This document shows positions 18,130 through 25,166 of a DNA stretch of 64,000 nucleotides, one piece after another. The DNA comes from UBA6168 sp041163745 (GTDB lineage Bacteria > Bacteroidota > Bacteroidia > Chitinophagales > Saprospiraceae), in NCBI GenBank assembly GCA_041163745.1, contig JBEAQU010000078.1:186001-250000 (forward strand), given 5' to 3'. The stretch's first letter is position 1. Each line of letters starts with the position of its first letter. Under the pieces are notes generated by a model. The model was given only the letters and a program-made list of their open reading frames with translations, ran no database searches and was not told where the DNA came from. A program made the translations under genes and the position numbers.

Positions 18130-18178
18130 AATGCCTCACGTACCCGTGACATGACCGTTCCAATCCTCTGTTCCTGAC

Positions 18179-19093
18179 ATGAATCCCTCCCATCCTCCCT
18201 TTACCTTCTCCCAACTGACCGCCTGCTGCTGCCTGTTCCTGTCCACGGCCGCCTGCCAACCCGGACCCGCTCCCGCCGGCACACCTTCCTCCGAACGGGA
18301 TGCTTTCGCCGATTACTGGTACCAAGGGAAAGCGGAAGTGAACACCTACCGACTGGAACAGTCCCGCTACGGATCCGTCCGCACAGGCGATGCCATCCTT
18401 GTTTTTGTCACGGAAGACCTGTCCCGGTCCAACCAGGTGAAGCTGGACCACCCCGACCAATTCTCCCGCGACAAGGTGACCGTACTCAAACTCAACCATA
18501 TCCGCCGTTTCGTCACCGGTATCTATGATTATTCGCTCATGTCCTCGGTCTTCACACCGGTCGACCTGTCCGCCTTTCCGCACACGCTCAAAACGACCAC
18601 CTCGGTACAGGATTGGTGCGGACAGGCCTTTACTCAGTTCAATCTCCGGGGGTCCCGCTACCAGGTCCAGACCCTTTCCTATTTCGAGACGGTGGGAGAC
18701 CATTCGGAAAAGATACCCGCCGATCTGTTGGAAGACGAACTCTGGACACGGATCCGGATCCGGCCGGAAAGCATTCCCACCGGAACGGTCCGGGTCATCC
18801 CGTCCGGTTTCCACCAACGGCTCCTACACCAGGCTGCTTCCGCCAAAACCGCCACCATCAGGACGGACACGGTCGGCGACCACCGACAGCTGGTGCTTAC
18901 CTACCCTGACCAGAACCGACAACTCTCCATTTCTTTCGCATCGCAGTTTCCGCACCACATCCTGGAATGGACGGAAACGGAAAACGGACGCACCGTCTCC
19001 AAGGGCAAACTCAAAAAGTCCATGCAAAGCGCCTACTGGCAGGAAAACAGCCCTGATTTCGAAAACCTGCGGGATACCCTCGGACTGGAATGA
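18179..19093 (+). CDS. Conserved Bacteroidota lipoprotein (often misnamed 'septum formation inhibitor Maf')
   Basis: The 304-residue protein starts with a lipoprotein signal (hydrophobic LFLSTAAC, Cys26). It continues with DYWYQGKAEVNTYRLEQSRYG, VFVTEDL, IYDYSLMSSVFTPVD, TTSVQDWCGQAFTQFNLRG and ELWTRIRI. I recall this pattern from Bacteroidota proteins labelled Maf in databases. It shares nothing with the true Maf nucleotide pyrophosphatases, which are cytoplasmic and about 200 residues. A cysteine in the conserved DWCGQ may matter. It probably sits in the outer or inner membrane facing the periplasm. Function unknown. Confidence 0.75.
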   Translation: MNPSHPPFTFSQLTACCCLFLSTAACQPGPAPAGTPSSERDAFADYWYQGKAEVNTYRLEQSRYGSVRTGDAILVFVTEDLSRSNQVKLDHPDQFSRDKVTVLKLNHIRRFVTGIYDYSLMSSVFTPVDLSAFPHTLKTTTSVQDWCGQAFTQFNLRGSRYQVQTLSYFETVGDHSEKIPADLLEDELWTRIRIRPESIPTGTVRVIPSGFHQRLLHQAASAKTATIRTDTVGDHRQLVLTYPDQNRQLSISFASQFPHHILEWTETENGRTVSKGKLKKSMQSAYWQENSPDFENLRDTLGLE

Positions 19094-19108
19094 CACCCCG
19101 CCGGCAGC

Positions 19109-20275
19109 TCAACCGCCGGTTTGCATCCCGGGCAACAAGGAATCCAACGGATGCCCCTGGATGGCGGCGGCAATTATTTCCGGAAAACTGTCCGGTGTGG
19201 CAGCTAAACAAGGGATGTCCAGCGCAGCTAATTTCAAGCCGGCCTCCTTGTCATAGTCGGGAATTCCTTCGTCGTTCAAGGCCAGCAAGACGATGACGTT
19301 CACCCCCGAGGCCTTCATGGCGGCGGCCTTTCCGACCATCCCCTGGAAGCTGCCCCCTTCGTACAGGTCCGACAACAGGATCAGTATGGTGTCCTGCGGA
19401 CGTTGGATCAGGCGCTGACCGTACCCCAGGGCTTTGTTGATATCCGTCCCACCTCCCAGCTGCACACCGAACAACAGGTCTACCGGATCATGCAGGAACG
19501 ACGACAGATCCGTCACCTCCGTATCGAAAGCCACGAAATGGGTCCGGATGCTGGACAAGGAGGCCATGATGGATCCGATCAGTCCGGAATACACCATGGA
19601 AGCGGCCATCGAGCCACTTTGGTCGGCCAGGAAAATCAGATGACGCAGCGACCTTCCCTTGCGGCCCAGACCATAGAAACGCTCCGGAATGACAACCTTC
19701 CGTTCCGGGTCGTAGTGGCGCAGGTTCCGCCGGATGGTCCGGTGCCAGTCCACGTCGTTCCCTTGGGGACGTTGGTGGCGTTCCACCCTGCTCAGCGCAC
19801 CCCGCACCGCCTGTACCAACGGAATGCGGAGGCGCTGTTCGAGTTCCCGGACAAATTTCCGGACCAACTCCCGCGCCGTTTCCCGGCTTTGGACGGGCAG
19901 CACCTTGCTCAGAGACACCAGGGTGGCCACCAGTTCCACATTCGGTTCCAACAGTTCCGCCAGCTCGGGCTCCAGCAACAACTTCCGGATGTTCAGCCGT
20001 TCCATGGCGTCCTGTTGCAGGACCTGCACCACCGGCTTCGGAAAATAACGCCGTATATCTCCCAACCAACGGTTCACGAAGGGATAGCTGTCTCCCAGCC
20101 CCCCTTTGCGGTCCCGGTCGTACAAAGCCGACAAGACCTCGTCCAGCCGCTCCTGCTCTCCCGCGAGCGGGGTTTGCCCGTCCGGATCCGAACCGGGCCC
20201 CAATATCAGCCGCCACCTTTCCATATCGGAGGCTCCCTCCACCGGTGTCGATGCGGATGGTTCTGATCGCTTCAT
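19109..20275 (-). CDS. von Willebrand factor A / CoxE-like protein
   Basis: This 388-residue cytoplasmic protein has a C-terminal VWA domain with an intact MIDAS: DQSGS at residues 218-222, T277-D278 in GGGTDIN, and a later aspartate in LLSDLYEGG. The N-terminal 200 residues are helical and charged. Such proteins usually work with a MoxR-type AAA ATPase as metal-chelation or remodelling partners, but none is encoded here. Its ATG overlaps the stop codon of gldH in an ATGA arrangement (20272-20275). The two are therefore translationally coupled and expressed in fixed ratio. A role linked to gliding is possible but unproven. Confidence 0.85.
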   Translation of the reverse strand: MKRSEPSASTPVEGASDMERWRLILGPGSDPDGQTPLAGEQERLDEVLSALYDRDRKGGLGDSYPFVNRWLGDIRRYFPKPVVQVLQQDAMERLNIRKLLLEPELAELLEPNVELVATLVSLSKVLPVQSRETARELVRKFVRELEQRLRIPLVQAVRGALSRVERHQRPQGNDVDWHRTIRRNLRHYDPERKVVIPERFYGLGRKGRSLRHLIFLADQSGSMAASMVYSGLIGSIMASLSSIRTHFVAFDTEVTDLSSFLHDPVDLLFGVQLGGGTDINKALGYGQRLIQRPQDTILILLSDLYEGGSFQGMVGKAAAMKASGVNVIVLLALNDEGIPDYDKEAGLKLAALDIPCLAATPDSFPEIIAAAIQGHPLDSLLPGMQTGG

Positions 20276-20799
20276 GGTGTTTTTATCGGTCGAACGGCCA
20301 GATCGAACCGCTGCAGGCCCGGCAGCGAATCCTGCCGCATGTACTGGACCAGCGACAATCGGTAGGTACCTTTTTCCCGGAAAACCGCTTTCGCCTGCAG
20401 CGGTATCTCCACCGTGCAGGTCTCCCCGCGGCAAGTACCCTTGGAGGAACCGGTGGTACCGGTCAGCTCCAGGCTGACCACCTGTCCCACGGTCCTGCCG
20501 TCCGGGTATGTCGTCAGGAATTCCGTGTACAGGTTTTGGTAAGGATAATCCGCCGTATGCCGGACACGAAGGTCCATGGTGTACACACCGAGGGTGTCGT
20601 CCATCCCGAACGCAAAGGACAGGGTGTCGGCATAGGCCCATGTGCTTCCGGGAACGGACACCGAAGCTTCGTACACCGGTCTGTCGGAACAAGAGGACAG
20701 CCCCACCGACGACAGGCTGGCCGCCAGCACCAGCAAGGTGGGCGTCCACCACGACACCCGCTTTGGCCGGGATTTCGATATTTCCTTGATTACGTGCAT
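20272..20799 (-). CDS. gldH: Gliding motility lipoprotein GldH
   Basis: The 175-residue protein has basic residues, a hydrophobic stretch (LLVLAASLSSVGLSSC) and a lipobox LSSC with Cys37. DRPVYEASVSVPGSTWAYAD then leads into LSFAFGMDDTLGVYTMDLRVRHTADYPYQNLY, the recalled core of GldH. In Flavobacterium johnsoniae GldH is needed for gliding and for wild-type levels of other motility proteins. It is a phylum marker and often remains in non-gliding members. ATG 20799 is preceded by an A-rich leader (AAAAAAA, then GGAAAGG). Other gld/spr genes are not in the window. Confidence 0.85.
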   Translation of the reverse strand: MHVIKEISKSRPKRVSWWTPTLLVLAASLSSVGLSSCSDRPVYEASVSVPGSTWAYADTLSFAFGMDDTLGVYTMDLRVRHTADYPYQNLYTEFLTTYPDGRTVGQVVSLELTGTTGSSKGTCRGETCTVEIPLQAKAVFREKGTYRLSLVQYMRQDSLPGLQRFDLAVRPIKTP

Positions 20800-20970
20800 A
20801 CCTTTCCTTTTTTTCACAATCGGTCCGCTTCGCCCGTCCACCTGCCGACCGGCTACGAACCGGATGGGGTACTTTACAGGTATGGCGAGCGGGCCGGTTA
20901 TTGCCGGTCTTCCTGTTTCGATACAGGATTTTTTTTGAACTTTGGAACCGTAAAGATCCAATTCTACGGT

Positions 20971-23037
20971 ATGGCAAATCAAAAACAGCTGCGGAAGACA
21001 ACCACCGGAGAAGGAGCGGCCCGGCCGGCCGCTTCTCCGGCCAAATGGACCAGGTATTACGGTTGGTTCCTGTTCCTGTTCGGCACCGCCCTGTATGTGA
21101 ACACCCTTTTCTTCGATTACACCCTGGACGATGCGATTGTCATTTACGACAACGAATTCACGACGAGAGGTGTCGCCGGCATTCCCGACCTGTTGCGCCA
21201 CGATACCTTCCGGGGTTTCTTCAAGGTGGAAGGCAAGGAAAACATCGTTGCCGGCGGCCGCTACCGCCCTCTGACGCCGGTCATGTACGCCCTGGAGGTG
21301 CAACTTTTTGCCCCGGTTCGCCGGGATGCAACCGGCCAGGTTGTCAAAGATAGCGAAGGGCGGGTGATATTCGACCCTAACGAAGGCGGAAAGCGCAACC
21401 TGGTCAAATTGGTCGGCCACCTGGTCAATGTGCTCCTGTATGCCGCCAGCGGGGTCGTGTTGTTCCTGTTGCTCCGGGACCTGCTGGCGCGGCATCCCTC
21501 CTTCCGGAAGGAGACCGGCAGGGCAGCCCCGGTCGCATTCGCGGCCGCTTTGCTGTTCCTGGCCCACCCCATCCATACGGAGGTCGTCGCCAACATCAAG
21601 GGACGGGATGAAATTGTCAGCCTGTTGGGCAGCATCACTGCCCTGCTGCTCACTTTCCGGAGCTGGCGGGACAACAAGCCATGGAAAGCCCTTTGGGCGG
21701 GCTGTCTGTTCTTCACCGCCCTGCTTTCCAAGGAGAACGCCATCACCTTTCTTGCCATTGTCCCCCTGACCCTCCTTTGTTTCACCGATGCCCGGCCCGG
21801 CACCGTCGTTCGGCAGTCCGTTCCTTATGTGGCGGTGGCGGTGTTGTTCCTCCTCATACGGGGCGGCATCCTTGGTTGGGAAGGAACCGGCACACCACCG
21901 AGGGAACTGATGAACAACCCTTTCCTGAAGCTTGTCGGCAACCAATACGTCGATTTCACGGCCGGGGAAAAATATGCCACCATCCTGTACACCCTCGGCA
22001 AATACGTCCTGCTGCTCCTGTTCCCCTATCCGTTGAGCCACGACTATTATCCGCGTGCGGTGGACATCATGGGATTCGGTGACTGGCAGGTGGTCCTGAG
22101 CGCACTCCTGTACCTCGGCATGGGCTGGTTCGCCTTCCGCAACCTTCCCCGCAGGAGCATCGCAAGTTTCTGCATCCTTTATTTTCTGGCGACCCTGTCC
22201 ATCGTTTCCAATCTGGTCTTCCCCATCGGCACCAATATGAGCGAACGGTTCCTGTATCTCCCCTCGGTCGGCTTCGCCTTGTTGGCAGCCCATCTCTTTT
22301 ACCGGTTGGGGCGGGGCCACCGGGGCGCCCTGGCGGGAGGAGGGCTGCTGTTGCTGGTGCTGTCCGCCGCCACCATAACCCGCAATTTCGCCTGGAAAGA
22401 CAATTTCACCCTGTTCCTGAAGGATGTGTCCACGGTGCCGAACAGTGCCAAGCTGCGCAATGCCGCCGGCGGGGAGTTGATCACCCAGTCGCTGAAACCG
22501 GAAAACGAAGCCCGGAAAAAGGATATGCAACGAACGGCCACCGAACACTTGCAGGAGGCCATCCGGATCCACCCCGGGTACAAAAATGCCTACCTCCTGT
22601 TGGGAAATGCCTATAACTACCTCCAATCGTACGAGTCTTCCATCCAGGCGTACCGTCAGGCGCTCCGGCTGGACCCAGGCTATGGAGAGGCTTCCAACAA
22701 CCTGGCCGTCACCCTGCGGGATGCCGGCCGTTATTACGGGGAACAAAAAGGGGACCTTTCCCAGGCGCTCGCCTACCTTCGACAGGCCTATGAGATGAAA
22801 CCGAAGGACTACGAGACCCTCCGCCTGCTCGGCGTGGCCAATGGCATCAGTGGAAACGGTGCGGCCGCCATCTCCTTTTTCACCCAGGCGCTAGCCTCGA
22901 AACCCGACGACCCGGACGCACTGTACAACCTGGGGTCCGCCTATCTCAACGCAGGGCAGTCGGAACGGGGGATGCCGTTCATCCGGCGGGCTGTGGAGAT
23001 GGATCCCGAAATCGAAAACAAAAGGAAGCAACGGTAA
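20971..23037 (+). CDS. TMTC-like GT-C membrane protein with C-terminal TPR repeats
   Basis: The 688-residue protein has an N-terminal multi-helix membrane domain (about residues 25-480). Its first loop contains DYTLDDAIVIYDNEFTTRG and YRPLTPVMYALEVQLF; HPIHTEVVANIKGRDEIVSL and LSKENAITFL follow. These match the acidic loops of TMTC/DUF1736 glycosyltransferase-like proteins. From about residue 515 there are four to five TPR units (AYLLLGNAYNYLQSYESSIQ, ASNNLAVTLRDAG, DALYNLGSAYLNAGQSERGM). Animal TMTCs O-mannosylate cadherins with dolichyl-phosphate mannose; in bacteria the donor and acceptor are unknown. The start at 20971 precedes a charged N-terminus. It is divergent from gldH. Confidence 0.8.
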   Translation: MANQKQLRKTTTGEGAARPAASPAKWTRYYGWFLFLFGTALYVNTLFFDYTLDDAIVIYDNEFTTRGVAGIPDLLRHDTFRGFFKVEGKENIVAGGRYRPLTPVMYALEVQLFAPVRRDATGQVVKDSEGRVIFDPNEGGKRNLVKLVGHLVNVLLYAASGVVLFLLLRDLLARHPSFRKETGRAAPVAFAAALLFLAHPIHTEVVANIKGRDEIVSLLGSITALLLTFRSWRDNKPWKALWAGCLFFTALLSKENAITFLAIVPLTLLCFTDARPGTVVRQSVPYVAVAVLFLLIRGGILGWEGTGTPPRELMNNPFLKLVGNQYVDFTAGEKYATILYTLGKYVLLLLFPYPLSHDYYPRAVDIMGFGDWQVVLSALLYLGMGWFAFRNLPRRSIASFCILYFLATLSIVSNLVFPIGTNMSERFLYLPSVGFALLAAHLFYRLGRGHRGALAGGGLLLLVLSAATITRNFAWKDNFTLFLKDVSTVPNSAKLRNAAGGELITQSLKPENEARKKDMQRTATEHLQEAIRIHPGYKNAYLLLGNAYNYLQSYESSIQAYRQALRLDPGYGEASNNLAVTLRDAGRYYGEQKGDLSQALAYLRQAYEMKPKDYETLRLLGVANGISGNGAAAISFFTQALASKPDDPDALYNLGSAYLNAGQSERGMPFIRRAVEMDPEIENKRKQR

Positions 23038-23203
23038 GAACCTGCCGGACGCAGCGCGAATCTTCGGTTCCGTTGCGATCCGGGGGGACACGCAATGTCG
23101 CCGCCAAGTCCGTGATTTGATGTTTCACCGCTTCACGGAGAGGGCTGGGACGCTGATTTTGAGGGCATAGGAGAATGACAGGATTTTTTCTTTTTTTAAT
23201 TGT

Positions 23204-23229
23204 TTGATTCGCATCCTGTTGCGAATCAA
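23204..23229. repeat. Perfect 10-bp inverted repeat
   Basis: Arms 23204-23213 and 23220-23229 (TTGATTCGCA and its complement) are separated by 6 bases. No T-tract follows on either strand, so a canonical terminator is not supported; a protein-binding palindrome is an alternative. Confidence 0.5.
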
Positions 23230-23366
23230 TTTGCGCATTATGAAGGGGGTTCCGCTCCCCGCTTCACGAGGAGGGACCCAGGGGAATGGCCGATGGCATG
23301 GGCAGGAGTCTCACTATGCCCACTTCCATACGATGCCGGTGTTTGGGCGACAACTTGGTTTGCGCC

Positions 23367-23420
23367 CGACCTGCCGGAAACGGCACCGGAGTTTTCCGGA
23401 CCACCGCCACCGGCAGGTCG
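23367..23420 (-). terminator. Possible terminator hairpin after gcdH
   Basis: Perfect 11-bp arms (23367-23377 and 23410-23420, CGACCTGCCGG and its complement) enclose 32 bases with a further 5-bp CCGGA/TCCGG hairpin. It begins 9 bases after the gcdH stop in the direction of transcription. No T-tract follows. Confidence 0.4.
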
Positions 23421-23429
23421 TACTTCGGC

Positions 23430-24650
23430 TCAGGAAAAAGCGTTGATACCCGTGATGTCCATCCCCGTGATCAACAGGTGGATGTCATGGGTACCCTCGT
23501 AGGTAAGGACGGACTCCAGGTTCATCATGTGCCGCATCAGGGGATATTCGTTCGTAATGCCCATCCCCCCGAGAATCTGGCGGGCTTCCCGTGCTATGGT
23601 CAGCGCCATGTCCACATTGTTCCGCTTGGCCATGGAAATCTGGGCCGGCGAAGCCTTCCCGGCATTGGCCAGGGTTCCCAGACGCCAGGCCAACAGCTGC
23701 GCCTTGGTGATTTCCGTGATCATCTCCGCCAATTTCTTCTGGGTCAGCTGGAAACCTGCGACCGGCCTGCCGAACTGTACGCGTTCCCCGGCGTACCGCA
23801 GGGCGGTGTCATAGCAATCCAGGGCTGCCCCGACCGCCCCCCAGGCGATACCGTAGCGGGCTTTGGAAAGACAGGACAAAGGCCCTTTCAAGCCTTCCAC
23901 ACCTGGCAGCACGTTCCGCTTGGGCACCCGAACATCCTCGAATATCAATTCTCCCGTCACCGATGCCCGCAGCGACAGCTTTCCGTGTATTTCCGGGGCC
24001 GAAAAACCGGGCATTCCGCGTTCCACAATCATCCCGATGATCTTGCCGGATTCGTTGCGGGCCCAGACGACGGCGATGTCGGCCACCGGTGAGTTCGTGA
24101 TCCACATCTTCGCCCCGTTGAGGACATAAGCGTCTCCGTCGTCCTTGACGTGGGTGATCATGCCGGCCGGATTGGAGCCGTGGTCCGGTTCCGTCAGGCC
24201 GAAACAACCGATCAGCTCCCCGGCCGCCAACTTCGGCAGGTACTGCCGGCGCTGCTCCTCCGAACCGAAGCGATAAATCGGGTACATCACCAGGGAGCCT
24301 TGGACGGAGGCCATGGAACGCAAGCCCGAGTCACAACGCTCCAATTCCTGCATGATGACCCCGTAGGCAATTTCGTCCATGCCGCCGCAACCGTATTCCG
24401 CCGGCAGACTCGGCCCGTAGGCGCCGATCTCCCCCAGTTCCCGGAACAGGTGGGTCGGACAGGACGCCCGCTCGAAATGGTCTTCGATAATCGGGGAGAC
24501 GGCGGATTTCACCCATGAACGGACGGCCTCACGCGCCAGCAGGTGCTCTTCGCTCAACAATTCGTCCAGCAGGTAATAATCGTGGTGTTGATAGGGATCT
24601 TCCTTGGCCCTCCGATGGCTGGCGGAAGTTCCGTTGGATGTTGCTTGCAT
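23430..24650 (-). CDS. gcdH: Glutaryl-CoA dehydrogenase-like acyl-CoA dehydrogenase
   Basis: This 406-residue FAD enzyme should oxidise and decarboxylate glutaryl-CoA to crotonyl-CoA in lysine/tryptophan degradation. SVQGSLVMYPIYRFGSEEQ, CFGLTEPDHGSNP, KMWITNSPVADI and GKLSLRASVTGE are the GCDH versions of the family motifs. The C-terminal TYEGTHDIH holds the catalytic base E385, as in GCDH. No other pathway gene lies beside it, so another short-chain or dicarboxyl-CoA substrate is possible. The ATG is preceded by an 11-A tract (minus strand, 24656-24666), likely aiding initiation in place of a Shine-Dalgarno sequence. It is divergent from the hox operon. Confidence 0.87.
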   Translation of the reverse strand: MQATSNGTSASHRRAKEDPYQHHDYYLLDELLSEEHLLAREAVRSWVKSAVSPIIEDHFERASCPTHLFRELGEIGAYGPSLPAEYGCGGMDEIAYGVIMQELERCDSGLRSMASVQGSLVMYPIYRFGSEEQRRQYLPKLAAGELIGCFGLTEPDHGSNPAGMITHVKDDGDAYVLNGAKMWITNSPVADIAVVWARNESGKIIGMIVERGMPGFSAPEIHGKLSLRASVTGELIFEDVRVPKRNVLPGVEGLKGPLSCLSKARYGIAWGAVGAALDCYDTALRYAGERVQFGRPVAGFQLTQKKLAEMITEITKAQLLAWRLGTLANAGKASPAQISMAKRNNVDMALTIAREARQILGGMGITNEYPLMRHMMNLESVLTYEGTHDIHLLITGMDITGINAFS

Positions 24651-24719
24651 GGCTGTTTTTTTTTTTGGATATGAAGCCGACGATAAGGCCGGCCCTAGTT
24701 TCGGTCAGGTTATTTGGTG

Positions 24720-24727
24720 CAAAAGTA
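24720..24727 (-). promoter_or_regulatory. Candidate -7 element (TACTTTTG) of gcdH
   Basis: An exact TAnnTTTG match on the minus strand lies about 70 bases upstream of the gcdH ATG. No clear -33 partner is seen. Confidence 0.55.
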
Positions 24728-25119
24728 AACATTTCAGCCCCATTAAGGTGGGCTGCGGAATCGAATTATATACCTGCCGACAGCCATGTCGCATGCCGGA
24801 CGGCATCTTACTCCAACGCAGATGCAGCTCCTGTGTTGCCAGCTTGGACCGGGCGCAACCCGAAGGCTCTCCTCGACAGCGGCAGTGCGTTGAGGTGGGT
24901 CAAAGAAGGACTTTCCTATCCAGACGGCATCGCCAGCTCCGCCGAAGTCTCACCCGAGAATCGGTCGACAGAAGTGAGGGCAAGCCAACAGTAACGTTGC
25001 CGGGGAGCTGGCGCCCCCTTTCGGATGACGGAAAAGGAGGGGTCTTGGTTTGCATCCGCTTGACCCGGCCATCAGCTCAGGATGCCGGCGACCAAGCTGG
25101 CCACATCCAGCTTTTTTCC

Positions 25120-25127
25120 TATCTTTG
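25120..25127 (+). promoter_or_regulatory. Candidate -7 element (TATCTTTG) of the hox operon
   Basis: This matches the consensus form of the Bacteroidota -7 element and ends 39 bases before the hoxF ATG. No good -33 element is present, which would suit a promoter that needs an activator (inference). Confidence 0.6.
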
Positions 25128-25166
25128 GAGAAACCGGCTGCCGCCGTGCCTCACCGCCCTTTTCAG

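Larger units (their letters stand above)
23038..23429. other. Intergenic region between convergent genes, with two palindromes
   Basis: No gene is recognised in these 392 bases. They hold a T-rich patch (23185-23198) and two inverted repeats, described separately, that may end transcription of the convergent genes. Confidence 0.5.
24651..25166. other. Divergent regulatory region between gcdH and hoxF
   Basis: The 516 bases hold one candidate promoter for each flanking gene (24720-24727 minus, 25120-25127 plus). The 390 bases between them contain no recognisable gene. I looked for known riboswitch cores (cobalamin, TPP) and found none that fit. Confidence 0.5.

Noticed and set aside
24900..24960. 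RNase P-like AGGAAAGTCC on the minus strand in the hox upstream region
   Set aside because: Only the short word matches; the remaining conserved RNase P RNA elements are absent.
24740..25060. Cobalamin or TPP riboswitch in the hox leader
   Set aside because: I could not match the conserved boxes in order on either strand.
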